This document shows, in pieces, positions 57,001 to 64,000 of a stretch of 64,000 nt of DNA. This stretch comes from JBBIPA01 sp963775935 (lineage in GTDB: Bacteria > Chloroflexota > Dehalococcoidia > GIF9 > UBA5629). The position numbers and the translations under genes were made by a program. The first letter of the stretch is position 1, and every line of letters starts with the position of its first letter. Below the pieces are notes generated by a model. It made no database searches and was not told the origin of the DNA. It saw only the letters and a program-made list of their open reading frames with translations. The stretch is taken from the NCBI GenBank assembly GCA_963775935.1, contig CAVZKR010000002.1, positions 434,001 to 498,000 of the forward strand, given 5' to 3'.

Positions 57001-58506
57001 AGGACCAATGTTCGGATGGATAGCAACTGAAGTCGCCCCGGTAACACTCCACTGTAATGTTGAAGAACTTCCATTAAAAATAGTGCTGGGGTTGGCATTA
57101 AAGCTGGTTATCACTGGTAAATCCGTGGCAACCTCGCTGACATAGAGCGTATAGTCATCACGGTAGTGCGGGCTGATTCGTGTCACCAGTTTATCCGTTA
57201 GCACATCGGTGGCCAGCACCCGTCCCCACTGTTGCCCCAGCGGCTCTCCGGCGCTCCGCCACACCGATTCAATATGAGAAATAATACTGGTGGAGGTCAG
57301 GAAAATACTCTGCGGGCTGGAGGCTACTGCCACATCCTGAACATCTACGGTGGTATCGATAAGTCCTACCTGTGACCAGTGAGCCCCGTTATCGTTGCTG
57401 ATGGAGAAACCGCTCTCGGTGCCACTGGTGCCGCAGTATGCATTACTGCCGCTCCAGGCTACTTTAGCATTAGTCTGCCCGTAAGGATAACCTGAATCAG
57501 AAAAAGCGGGCGTGGTGGTATTGGCATTGAGCGAAATTCTGACTGGAACGGTTATTACTGATGGTGGTTCACCTATTTCTCCTGCCAACAGCTTGGCACC
57601 GGAAAGGGCAATGCTGCTATACCGTTTGCTTCCCTGACCGGTGAATGGGATTACAGTGGGAACCCAGACATCAACCTGATAGACGTTGCTGGGATCCGTA
57701 GATGGAAAAGAAGTGGCAAAAACAGTATAAAAAGCATATACCAGCGGGGACTTACCGGCGGTATTGGTTGCTGCAAAATTGCTGGAAATTGCTAATCCCC
57801 CATTAATATTAGTTATGGTTGGTCCATCTCCTATGGACTGGGGTGTATAGGGAGCAGTAAAAATCTCTATCGGACTGCTGTTCCAAATAATGCTGCCAGC
57901 AAGCGCATCAACATTCGTCCCAATACACAAATAAGTACGATTTGCATGAAGGACAACATCTGAATTTGTAGAAGCTATTGCCACTATGGTCCAATCATCT
58001 GTATAGCTGGGAGAGAAGGCTACGGCTGACACCTCGCCTCCACTGAAGCCATAAATACTGATGTTGAGATTTTTCCATACCGGGACGACGCTGCCCAGGT
58101 GGAGCAGCATCACTTTCCCCGTGGTGAGATTATCACCGAAGAGCGCCGTGCCCACCAGGATATCCCGCTGTTCATTGTTATCGCCATAGGAGTCCGATAT
58201 GTCGATGGACTGAATAGTGGTACCGCTCAAACCGCCCAGGTGCATATTACCCCAGGTAATGCCGCCGTCAACTGATAGATAGAGAGCAGTGCCTCCATCC
58301 GCTGCCACGGCCACGATGCTTCCTGTAGCGGCTATCCTGGTTGCTGGCAGCGTGGCGCCAGCAGCGCCCAGATACGAGGTGATATCTTCCCAGCGCAGTC
58401 CGCCGCTCTGGGAGCGGTATATTTTTGGCCTGAGTAGTATCGAGCACATAGAAGAGAGAGCCGCCGATAGCAATTTCGCTGACATTCGAGCCGGGAACGA
58501 CCACAT
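54088..58506 (-). CDS. Very large surface protein, main segment (propeller, six Ig-like repeats, anchor) of a frameshifted gene
   Basis: 1472-aa frame whose first ~30 residues are out of frame. From IYRSQSGGLRWEDITSYLGA on it has BNR/YCF48-like propeller blades (DGGITWGNMHL, DNGAHWSQVGL). Then come six Ig-like repeats of ~80 aa, each with N-P/S-x-x-I..S-T-L-x-W-N-V-T-G-A-T-S..I-x-x-G-I-G..T-T-T-Y-T-L-x-A-T-N (DNA ~55690-57130). More blades and a fibronectin-like region (YYWRVRARAAV) follow, and a C-terminal membrane helix ending KREE. Probably a cell-surface adhesin or S-layer-associated protein. It lies directly upstream of the efflux operon with only 10 bp between. Confidence 0.85.
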   Translation of the reverse strand: MWSFPARMSAKLLSAALSSMCSILLRPKIYRSQSGGLRWEDITSYLGAAGATLPATRIAATGSIVAVAADGGTALYLSVDGGITWGNMHLGGLSGTTIQSIDISDSYGDNNEQRDILVGTALFGDNLTTGKVMLLHLGSVVPVWKNLNISIYGFSGGEVSAVAFSPSYTDDWTIVAIASTNSDVVLHANRTYLCIGTNVDALAGSIIWNSSPIEIFTAPYTPQSIGDGPTITNINGGLAISSNFAATNTAGKSPLVYAFYTVFATSFPSTDPSNVYQVDVWVPTVIPFTGQGSKRYSSIALSGAKLLAGEIGEPPSVITVPVRISLNANTTTPAFSDSGYPYGQTNAKVAWSGSNAYCGTSGTESGFSISNDNGAHWSQVGLIDTTVDVQDVAVASSPQSIFLTSTSIISHIESVWRSAGEPLGQQWGRVLATDVLTDKLVTRISPHYRDDYTLYVSEVATDLPVITSFNANPSTIFNGSSSTLQWSVTGATSVAIHPNIGPDIGSVATSGNLPITPTATTIYTLEATNTFTTDPVTATVTVTVLDTPPTITEFKASQTNILPGASSTLSWNVTGATAVFINQGIGAKPLSGTQPVSPAATTTYTLVATNGNFSVSATATVTVTPVITTFTASPRNIVSGGLSTLQWNVTGATSLSIDQGIGTVSSSGTRTVTPTTNTTYTLTATMNSIPVAVPITITVTAAELPTITTFTAIPRHIIGGGLSTLSWNVSNATSVSIDQGIGAVSPSGTQTVTPATTTTYTLTATNGSGSSIAAVTIATDVMPVVLPVINTFTANPMTILGSGPSTLSWNVAGATSIVINQGIGDVTATPISSQAVNPAATTTYTLIATNGTYSVTASVTITVIPVINSFTANPYSIDVGRTSTLQWNVTGATSISISPGLGTFLPTSTSQMVSPTMTTMYTLTANYGSGSITAFTTVSVSPQFWVSHDRGNAWKQRYAPPGIIDLAVAEKMVCYVALPGGGVAKSDTAGQFWKNPAYTNLPEITMLSVTDPDTVLVGGNDGGVTYSSDGGVTYTRVPQTLINNGPVQVIADSRYQQNSFIYAACGNTIYRRALGKDDFWDVIRTIEPIKQISGLVSVEGILYGLWYTKSLLPPFATSPSGAERSLDAALPLVFLEWDTLLVGAEAAKFNVKPTALRYSVTDTCVILWTVDSPNTINSQVMVYFDCLAWHGPDLTLSNNAIIGCDPATGRNQEVNFTWNDICADNRYQLQIAKDDQFTMMVFDSGNNYPFLLPIVDTSPALVYFASGGSTSPILNSIRVPELECGHTYYWRVRARAAVTNDIIRSPWSEVRDFTFKAGFRVTTPYYGPQLLAPDNGCGCPCNAPSAFSWSPFKETTEYRFELSLNHDMSAPLVSTAVKTTAYQYGGQLKCNTNYFWRVMAVRPAPSEWSAVFSFKVRPEPEITTSTVAPAAVTSTPVLSVLQAPLWAWVVIGVFGALLVAVLLLVLLFKREE

Positions 58507-58684
58507 TGCCCGCTGGGCCGGGTTTATCGATGGCCGTCCACTTCAAATCACGTGAATCGGCCTGCACAGCGGGCGGAGCCAGCGCGCATAGAAATAGCTC
58601 GACCAGCAGCACCTGGAGCATGATGATGATATGGACTCTATGACTGAGCGCCCCGTGTTTTAGTGTGTGGATATAACTTTTCAT
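58268..58684 (-). CDS. Very large surface protein, N-terminal segment (signal peptide) of a frameshifted gene
   Basis: The first ~88 residues are real: a signal peptide (HIIIMLQVLLVELFLCALAP, cleavage near VQA-DS) and WTAIDKPGPAGNVVVPGSNV SEIAIGGSLFYVLDTTQAK. At an A5 run (T5 on the plus strand, 58422-58426) the frame changes. With one base fewer, TTQAK continues directly into IYRSQSGGLRWED of the main segment. A homopolymer miscall is the simplest explanation. Confidence 0.82.
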   Translation of the reverse strand: MKSYIHTLKHGALSHRVHIIIMLQVLLVELFLCALAPPAVQADSRDLKWTAIDKPGPAGNVVVPGSNVSEIAIGGSLFYVLDTTQAKNIPLPERRTALGRYHLVSGRCWRHAASNQDSRYRKHRGRGSGWRHCSLSIS

Positions 58685-58973
58685 TCGTCTGCGGCTAAAT
58701 GCCTATATTATAGACTACAACCAATGGATACGCATATGGAGAACGCATGTAAACTGCTCCCTGTTGTTGACGTTCAGTTCCATATGCCTGCACTCCGTTA
58801 CCGCAGCCGATAATGAAGGCGCTCAAAGTCTCTCCTTTCCCTGAACGGAATTTGCTCTTTGCTGGTATCTTTTCTGGCATATCGTTTTCACTTTACCTTA
58901 GAAATGTTAAGGTTTTATTAAGGCCTGTTCCTGCACCTCCTGCAGTCTTATTAAGGCTTGTAAGGAGTTCTGC

Positions 58974-59005
58974 GGAATACCCCTCAGGAGGCTGAGGGGT
59001 ATTCC
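58974..59005 (-). terminator. Hairpin downstream of the repeat-bearing lipoprotein
   Basis: Perfect 13-bp inverted repeat GGAATACCCCTCA / TGAGGGGTATTCC with a 6-nt loop, 13 bp after the lipoprotein stop. There is no T run. Apart from this hairpin, the 58685-59017 gap (upstream of the large surface protein) holds a TATAAT-like box near 58706-58711 (minus strand) and two TTATTAAGGC repeats (58916-58960), but no gene. Confidence 0.5.
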
Positions 59006-59017
59006 ATAAAGGAGGGG

Positions 59018-59145
59018 TTACTTCTGAATGGACTTCGCCGCCTGCTCAAAAGCGCTGGCGATTTTATCTGCAGAAATACTCAAAATTTCTGCCATTTTGT
59101 CATACTGAGCCTGCATATTGGGCGCGCCCTGCGGTGGCTGACCTG
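59018..59145 (-). CDS. Repeat-bearing lipoprotein, C-terminal segment of a frameshifted gene
   Basis: In the frame next to the N-terminal segment the sequence reads QPPQGAPNMQAQYDKMAEIL, SISADKIASAFEQAAKSIQK, stop. It repeats the module of the first segment (KAAEILGISTDKLTSAFEQA). The join is in the SGQQPP-coding repeat: CTGACGGTGG occurs in the other units but CTGAGGTGG here (near 59144-59152, plus strand), one base short. Confidence 0.7.
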
Positions 59146-59505
59146 AGGTGGCTGCTGACCTGACGGTGGCTGCTGACCTGACGGTGGCTGCTGACCCGAT
59201 GGTGGCTGCTGATCTGACGCTGGCTTCAGGCTTGCCTGTGCCTGCTCAAAGGCGCTGGTCAGCTTGTCTGTGGAGATACCAAGTATCTCGGCTGCTTTCG
59301 CCAGCATATTATTCATGTTCTGGTTGTTTCCTCGTGCTGGTGGCTGCTGACCGGACGCTGCCGGTGTCTGCTGCCCTGACGGGGTGGATGATTGCTGGGA
59401 AGAAGAAGATGAAGAGACATCGGATCCGCAACCAGCTAGGCAAATGCTGGTTATAATGAGCGTACCTATGATGCCCGCGGCTGCGATTTTGGGAACTTTG
59501 AACAC
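59080..59505 (-). CDS. Repeat-bearing lipoprotein, N-terminal segment of a frameshifted gene
   Basis: Lipoprotein signal (GTLIITSICLAGC) followed by a Ser run, a Gln/Pro-rich linker, a helical module (AAEILGISTDKLTSAFEQAQ) and four SGQQPP repeats. The last ~20 residues (VSHRRARPICRLSMTKWQKF) are out of frame. The helix-turn-helix-like A-x-I-L-G-I-S-x-D-K-L-x-S-A-F module resembles the short repeats of DUF2680-type secreted proteins. Function unknown. Confidence 0.75.
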   Translation of the reverse strand: MFKVPKIAAAGIIGTLIITSICLAGCGSDVSSSSSSQQSSTPSGQQTPAASGQQPPARGNNQNMNNMLAKAAEILGISTDKLTSAFEQAQASLKPASDQQPPSGQQPPSGQQPPSGQQPPQVSHRRARPICRLSMTKWQKF

Positions 59506-59607
59506 TTTTTGTTTTCCTCCTTAAAATTAACTATCTTTTACTATCATCATAGAGAGCAATTGTTTAAATCCGGTTAATAAAAAATGGGGATGAACGGATG
59601 CCAGGGA

Positions 59608-59646
59608 AAAAACAAAGAGAGGGTCTAAAACCCTCTCTTTGTTTTT
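59608..59646 (-). terminator. Strong bidirectional terminator after the DUF4956-VTC-CotH operon
   Basis: 17-bp stem (AAAAACAAAGAGAGGGT / ACCCTCTCTTTGTTTTT), 5-nt loop, with T runs on both strands. It lies 22 bp after the DUF4956 stop on the minus strand. Confidence 0.85.
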
Positions 59647-59667
59647 CGTGTCTACCTGTTCTACTTA

Positions 59668-60327
59668 CTAGCTGATATAGAGTTCAATTTTTGCAACTCC
59701 TGCCAGTTGATTAAGCTCACTGGTAAAGGCTGACCAATCGAAACCCGATTGCCGCCGATACTGATATTGTAAGCCGACACGGTCATCGAGTGCAGACATT
59801 GTTTCCAGGCTCAAGCCTGTGAGCTTTTGTTTAAGGAACTCAGTCAGCTTTTTTTCCAGCGCCTGGAAAGAAGCCCGCTCTACGGAAATCATGAGATGTC
59901 CCCGTCCAAACAGGGTAAGCCTGTTGCGTGTTAACCACTGCACTGCCAGCGCTATGAAGACAATGACAAACAGTAAGCCGGTAATGAGATAGTTGCTGGT
60001 GGCAGCGCCGATAGATGAAGCAATGAGCAGGAGCAGAAATCCTATCTCCGCAGGGTCTTTCACCGGCGTGCGGAAACGGACAAAGGAAAGCGCACCGAGC
60101 AGACCCAGCGATAGGGGGATCGATGTCTGGATGCCCATAAATAGGGTGGTGATAGCAGGTCCGCCGATGAGAAATGTGCGATGCACACCGGCTCCAATAT
60201 TTCTCGACCCGTAAAACAACTGGTACATGAAGTAAGCGATGATGGAGGCGATCAATGAAACTCCGATGGGTATGAGTGCCTCCCATATTCCCAATGGGGA
60301 TTCGAATAGTTTGGTAAGTTCTTCCAT
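59668..60327 (-). CDS. DUF4956 membrane protein
   Basis: 219 aa from ATG 60327 (RBS GGGAG). Three to four helices, with the family block SLGLLGALSFVRFRTPVKDP AEIGFLLLLIASSIG, and a cytoplasmic C-terminal domain (HLMISVERASFQALEKKLTE). DUF4956 proteins usually sit beside VTC-domain and CotH proteins, as here, and are thought to act with the VTC protein in the membrane. Role unknown. Confidence 0.88.
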   Translation of the reverse strand: MEELTKLFESPLGIWEALIPIGVSLIASIIAYFMYQLFYGSRNIGAGVHRTFLIGGPAITTLFMGIQTSIPLSLGLLGALSFVRFRTPVKDPAEIGFLLLLIASSIGAATSNYLITGLLFVIVFIALAVQWLTRNRLTLFGRGHLMISVERASFQALEKKLTEFLKQKLTGLSLETMSALDDRVGLQYQYRRQSGFDWSAFTSELNQLAGVAKIELYIS

Positions 60328-60349
60328 GAGTGTAATCTCCCTTCTCTTT

Positions 60350-61114
60350 TTACAATATTTTCCCCGAGGGCGATAAGCGCCCAATAGCGCCAATCTCCTC
60401 GTTGTGAGAATCAATGCATGACGAATATTTGGAAAAGCGACTCCAGTCTAAATCCAGCAGTTTGATACCTCTCAGTGTCAGTGGTAATTCCATGCCTGCT
60501 CCTTTTAACTCGATAACAGCCCCACTGAGCTTCAGCTCTTTTTCCTGATAACCCAGGGTTTGCTTGACCATAGTCGAGCGTATATCGTAGTCCAGAGCTA
60601 AGCGGCTGCCGCTAAGCAGCTCATTGAACCGGTAGCGCCAGTACGATATGGCGATAACTGGCTGGATTGGCTCTTTCAGGTAATAGTCGAAGCTGGCCAG
60701 TATATCAATCAGGGTAGTCCGGGGGATAATTCCCTTATGCAGATTTGCTGGCTCGAGCTGATATTTCGGCACCAGTAATCTGCGCCTCTGCTTGCTGCTG
60801 GCAAAACCTTCCCTCGACTTGAGCTCCACAAATATGGGCACGGTTTCCTGATAGGATTCAAGCTGGTGATACCAGCGAATTCGTATCTTATTTTTGCTGA
60901 ATTCACCGGAAGACGACCTTTCATGCTGGTCGAGGTCTTCGGTATCAAAGTAGAGGCTAGTGATTTGTTCGAATGGGAATTCAACATCAGTATGGCATAA
61001 CTGGCGCAGGAGGAGAATAGCACAATCAAAATTCCGAGGTAATACGAAGAATTTTCGCTCTATCCGCTGCTTTAGTTTCGCACTGTTTCCATTGTGGTAA
61101 TGAACATTTATCAT
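60350..61114 (-). CDS. VTC-domain protein (polyphosphate polymerase-like)
   Basis: 254 aa. Beta-tunnel residues of the VTC domain: QRIERKFFVLPRNFDCAILL (basic strand), ITSLYFDTEDLDQHERSSSG, NKIRIRWYHQ, VPIFVELKSREG (E-x-K), RRRLLVPKYQL and ALDYDIRSTM. In yeast Vtc4 this tunnel makes polyphosphate from ATP. The bacterial homologues in CotH clusters are uncharacterised. Placed between DUF4956 and CotH. Confidence 0.87.
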   Translation of the reverse strand: MINVHYHNGNSAKLKQRIERKFFVLPRNFDCAILLLRQLCHTDVEFPFEQITSLYFDTEDLDQHERSSSGEFSKNKIRIRWYHQLESYQETVPIFVELKSREGFASSKQRRRLLVPKYQLEPANLHKGIIPRTTLIDILASFDYYLKEPIQPVIAISYWRYRFNELLSGSRLALDYDIRSTMVKQTLGYQEKELKLSGAVIELKGAGMELPLTLRGIKLLDLDWSRFSKYSSCIDSHNEEIGAIGRLSPSGKIL

Positions 61115-61132
61115 AGTCCTATATTATTCCTT

Positions 61133-62770
61133 TTATCTTCGCATTCTATTTCCCATAAAACCCATGCTGCCACCGTTACCACTGCCATTTCCAGAGCTTG
61201 ATTTTCTGGTTCCTGCAAGCTGCTCTACGACTGAAGTCCTTCGTTCCGCAATAAAGTTCTTCAATCCCAGTGAGCTGAACCCTCTGGTGCTGGTTTGCCC
61301 CATGCCTTCGGTAAGACCTTTTTCAAACTGCTCCATCGAGTAGAGCTTACGCTCATCAGCCTGCACGTAAGGACGCACCAGGGTGGACAGTTCATCAATA
61401 CGGGAATTCATTTTCTCAACTACAAATGGTCCTTCCACTAGTTCCTTAAGATAACCGCGGTAGGTATCGAGGTACGGCTGATAGGACAGCAGCCGTTTTA
61501 CCAGAGGTCTTTCGGCAACGGCTCCTCCGGTAGGCTCGTCGATGTAGAAGTTGATAAGCCCATCGCGCTGGAGTCCGTAATTAAATGTGCCAAAAGCCAT
61601 GTTCATATCCCAGGGGATGATGACAAATCTGCCGTCATTTTCATAAAGGTAGTAGTTATGTCCCATTCCGATATAGTTATCGAGGTGCACAATGAGAGCG
61701 GATACTGCCAGAAAGCGCAGCGTCTCATCTACGTCCAGCACCTCCTTAATTTTCTCGGGAAAGGTTTCATCAGGCTCGTTGTTGAGAATATCGAGGAACT
61801 GCAGCAGGAGTGAGTGGTCTGTTTTGTTTTCATTTGTTTTCAGTCCCATTTGCTGCAGTAAATTACCCCTTTGACTGCCAGGCATACCTGGCGGTGGCAT
61901 ATTTCCAGGTGGTGGCATACCCTCTGGTGGCATCATCCCTGGCGGCGGCATCATACCGTCTGGAGGCGCTCTACCCTGTGTTGGCCCCATGCCTCTTTGA
62001 AGTCCAGGGGGTGTTGCTGCTTCGCTCCCTGCTGATTTTGGGTCGAGGGCTTGCATAATCTCTGTCAGGTTTCCACCACCAATATTTATTTCTGTCTTTT
62101 TATCAGCTGGAGAAGCCGATACCAGATTACCAAGGTCTTTTTCACTCCAGTTAAGGGAGCCAGCAGACAACTCAGGCTTGTACAGATTGCCATTGCTATC
62201 AGCGAAATGATTGCTTAAAAATGTCTTGTCTATTTGTTCTACCATGGTGTACAGCCCCAGATGGGTATCGTTTACCCAGAAATCGACAAGCGAGGTGCGG
62301 GGAGTGGGGATATCCATTTGTTCAAAGAGTTCGTAAGCGAGAACTTCACGGATGAATGTCGGGTCACTGAAACCATTGCTAAAATTTAATTTCTTTATGC
62401 CATTCAGATTACGAGCCGAGTTAAAAAAATTGAGGTCGACTTTCAGGCCGAATTTGATGGAACCGCTGCCAACTGCTGTGGAAAGGGAGGAGTTTCCCTT
62501 AGGTCTTATGGCAATATCCGGTATACGTTGTCCATCGAACCACATGTCGGCTCTTACATATTGCTCGGCGCGTGCGTTTTTCTGGAGGAATGCCCAGTCA
62601 TCCTCCGACATAACCATGCGCACCGTGGCTACACGGTCAGTGTAGAAGGGGTAGTTATTGTTGACACTGGTTTGCTCTTCCGTGTCGTGATAGCAACCCG
62701 TGCTGCCAGCGGTTACTACTATGATGAATAGTATTGTTAGGATGATTGTCTTAATGTTTGTTATCTGCAT
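61133..62770 (-). CDS. CotH-family protein kinase-like lipoprotein
   Basis: 545 aa. Lipobox (TAGSTGC), then CotH fold: VRMVMSEDDWAFLQKNARAE, IAIRPKGNSSLSTAVGSGSI KFGLKVDLN, LNFSNGFSDPTFIREVLAYE, the lysine/His-type catalytic region VHLDNYIGMGHNYYLYENDG and the DMN block IPWDMNMAFGTFNYG. Residues ~255-305 are a Pro/Met/Gly repeat (PPPGMMPPEGMPPPGNMPPP). CotH of Bacillus phosphorylates coat proteins. Here the target may be the neighbouring surface proteins (inference). Confidence 0.88.
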   Translation of the reverse strand: MQITNIKTIILTILFIIVVTAGSTGCYHDTEEQTSVNNNYPFYTDRVATVRMVMSEDDWAFLQKNARAEQYVRADMWFDGQRIPDIAIRPKGNSSLSTAVGSGSIKFGLKVDLNFFNSARNLNGIKKLNFSNGFSDPTFIREVLAYELFEQMDIPTPRTSLVDFWVNDTHLGLYTMVEQIDKTFLSNHFADSNGNLYKPELSAGSLNWSEKDLGNLVSASPADKKTEINIGGGNLTEIMQALDPKSAGSEAATPPGLQRGMGPTQGRAPPDGMMPPPGMMPPEGMPPPGNMPPPGMPGSQRGNLLQQMGLKTNENKTDHSLLLQFLDILNNEPDETFPEKIKEVLDVDETLRFLAVSALIVHLDNYIGMGHNYYLYENDGRFVIIPWDMNMAFGTFNYGLQRDGLINFYIDEPTGGAVAERPLVKRLLSYQPYLDTYRGYLKELVEGPFVVEKMNSRIDELSTLVRPYVQADERKLYSMEQFEKGLTEGMGQTSTRGFSSLGLKNFIAERRTSVVEQLAGTRKSSSGNGSGNGGSMGFMGNRMRR

Positions 62771-62818
62771 GACTGTTTATCTCGGAAAAACAAAGTTTAA
62801 CTATTTTAAAACTGCCTG

Positions 62819-62923
62819 TTATAGTGAGTTATACAATATCACCTGAGCTATCCATAAAATGCCGCCTGTCAATACCAGGAAGCATAACAGTAATAAAGCG
62901 AGTAGTAAATTTGTTCTATTCAT
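62819..62923 (-). CDS. Possible 34-aa single-helix membrane peptide
   Basis: The frame MNRTNLLLALLLLCFLVLTG then GILWIAQVILYNSL is one hydrophobic helix, 48 bp before the cotH start. The RBS is poor (GAGTTGGA), so translation is uncertain. It may be the first gene of the CotH operon. The rest of 62771-63113 holds no gene. Confidence 0.4.
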   Translation of the reverse strand: MNRTNLLLALLLLCFLVLTGGILWIAQVILYNSL

Positions 62924-63113
62924 TGTCCAACTCTTTTTTTATCTATCGTAACCATGAAATGTTAATTTTTAGTTAACGCGACGGCAGATATCTGGTAAGC
63001 TATTCATATAGTGATGGAGTGGAATGCATATTAACAGGATATTAACAATTATATTTCATACTAAAGGTAAAGGTAAATTTGACATAATGTATTCTGTATA
63101 AAGAGAAAATACT

Positions 63114-63815
63114 GTGGGAAAGAAACAAAGAGTACTGGTCGTAGATGATGACCCGGGGACGGCAAACCTGGTGAGACTCTACCTGGAACGAGCAGGGTAT
63201 GCGGTGGAGGTCTCATATGATGGGGCGGATGCCCTGGCAAAAGTCAAAAGACAGACTCCTGACTTAGTTGTGTTAGACATCATGCTGCCGGACGCCAGCG
63301 GGCTGGATATCTGCCAGCGATTGCGTTCCGAATCTGATGTGCCGGTCATTATGCTGACAGCGAAAGTATTGGAGACAGATAAAATCCAGGGATTTGCCAG
63401 AGGAGCCGACGACTATGTAACCAAACCGTTCAGTCCCCGGGAATTAGTTTCCAGGGTTCAGGCGGTGATTCGGCGCTGCAACTATGACCGGATACCGAGT
63501 GGTCCAACTCAAGTTACACGCGGGAAGTTCACTGTGAATTTCGAACGCAGGGAAGTTCAACTTGGAGATATGCCAATTCGACTTACGCCTACGGAATTTC
63601 GCCTGTTTTCAGCACTGATGCTTGAGCCACATAGAGTATTTAGCAGGGGAGAGCTTATTGAGAAGGCTTTTGGTTTCGACTACGAAGCTCTCGAGCGAAC
63701 CCTGGATGTCCATATTCTTCATTTGAGACGTAAGCTGAAGAAGGTTGATCCGGAAGGCGACCAGTATATTAGTACCATGTATGGCATGGGTTATACCTTA
63801 AAGGTAGATAAATGA
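63114..63815 (+). CDS. OmpR/PhoB-family response regulator
   Basis: 233 aa from GTG 63114. Receiver: RVLVVDDDPGTANLVRLYLE, phospho-Asp in LVVLDIMLPDASG, Lys in YVTKPFSPRELVSRVQAVIR. Winged helix: IRLTPTEFRLFSALMLEPHR, TLDVHILHLRRKLKKVDPEG, YGMGYTL. The histidine kinase follows with an ATGA overlap. Regulon unknown; the adjacent envelope genes are candidates. Confidence 0.93.
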   Translation: MGKKQRVLVVDDDPGTANLVRLYLERAGYAVEVSYDGADALAKVKRQTPDLVVLDIMLPDASGLDICQRLRSESDVPVIMLTAKVLETDKIQGFARGADDYVTKPFSPRELVSRVQAVIRRCNYDRIPSGPTQVTRGKFTVNFERREVQLGDMPIRLTPTEFRLFSALMLEPHRVFSRGELIEKAFGFDYEALERTLDVHILHLRRKLKKVDPEGDQYISTMYGMGYTLKVDK

Positions 63816-64000
63816 AGATATTCAGTTTCCGCTGGCGACTTTTCCTGGCGTTCATTTTAGTCTTTGCCATAGGCATAGGTGCAGTTGCGTTGTTTATCAG
63901 CAGCACTGTTACGACTGAAATAAGGCGCTCTGAGGGAAAAGATATGTTCGGTCACATCGACCGAATGAAAACTATATTACAGCAGCACTACGAAGATAAT
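63812..64000 (+). CDS. Sensor histidine kinase, N-terminal part (runs off the window)
   Basis: 63 residues are visible: MKIFSFRWRLFLAFILVFAI then GIGAVALFIS, a first transmembrane helix, and the start of an extracellular sensor loop (RRSEGKDMFGHIDRMKTILQ). The ATGA overlap with the response regulator identifies it as the partner kinase. Confidence 0.85.
   Translation, partial: MKIFSFRWRLFLAFILVFAIGIGAVALFISSTVTTEIRRSEGKDMFGHIDRMKTILQQHYEDN

Noticed and set aside
58695..58880. 61-aa minus-strand frame upstream of the large surface protein
   Set aside because: No RBS, no domain, and it lies in the presumed promoter region of that gene.

Overview
The window looks like a chromosomal segment of an anaerobic bacterium, most likely Chloroflexota (class Dehalococcoidia is my inference). 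The reasons are the dense set of oxygen-defence and ferredoxin/rubredoxin genes, a 2-oxoacid:ferredoxin oxidoreductase, the mixed GC content, and short hairpin repeats of a kind I associate with that class. There is no rRNA, CRISPR array, IS element or prophage. One degenerate tRNA-Val-like gene is present.

Layout. 0-1.4 kb: a ferredoxin/flavoprotein pair and two gene remnants. 1.4-1.9 kb: a RHH/ParE toxin-antitoxin pair. 2-12.4 kb: a potassium region with an APC-type transporter, a universal stress protein, kdpE, kdpD, kdpC, kdpB, kdpA, kdpF and an extra 30-aa membrane peptide gene. The transporter, the stress protein and the kdp operon share an identically built promoter element: four TTCTTGA-like repeats at offsets 0, 11, 32 and 43, then a -10 box at a fixed distance. 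I read this as a KdpE regulon. 12.5-14.4 kb: LemA, TPM-domain protein, YajC. 14.7-18 kb: a CrtI-like oxidoreductase and a small cluster of radical SAM/SPASM enzyme, 72-aa Cys-rich protein and a 20-aa peptide ending CKCKASC, a candidate RiPP system. 18-28 kb: cupin-like protein, SDR, two MFS transporters, tRNA-like gene, zinc-ribbon protein, hydrolase, isoprenylcysteine-methyltransferase-like protein, MutY-like glycosylase and a LolCDE-type ABC pair.

28-50 kb is a long, almost wholly plus-strand redox-stress island. It starts with a Fur/PerR regulator behind a near-perfect Fur box. It continues with a glutaredoxin that has an in-frame TGA in place of the first active-site Cys (probable selenoprotein), thioredoxin reductase, desulforedoxin, a NifS-like protein lacking its PLP lysine, an IscU scaffold, sulfur-relay proteins (DsrE, TusA), rubrerythrin, flavin reductase-rubredoxin, flavodiiron protein, CopA with a YHS protein, a double ferritin-like protein, SOD, an AhpD-like protein, three universal stress proteins, two Rieske proteins (one lacking a cluster ligand), KorAB, a molybdopterin lipoprotein with a small cytochrome-b-like partner, a YyaL-type thioredoxin-domain protein and a hydroxyisobutyrate-dehydrogenase-type enzyme.

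50-64 kb is envelope related: a MacAB-like efflux set, a very large surface protein with six Ig-like repeats, a repeat-bearing lipoprotein, a DUF4956-VTC-CotH operon and the start of a two-component system.

About ten genes carry single-base frameshifts (kdpA, kdpB, kdpD twice, the APC transporter, a hydrolase, mutY, the large surface protein, a lipoprotein, perhaps lolD). Conserved protein sequence resumes in the next frame each time, so these are either consensus errors or recent lesions. Broken genes are listed as separate in-frame segments.
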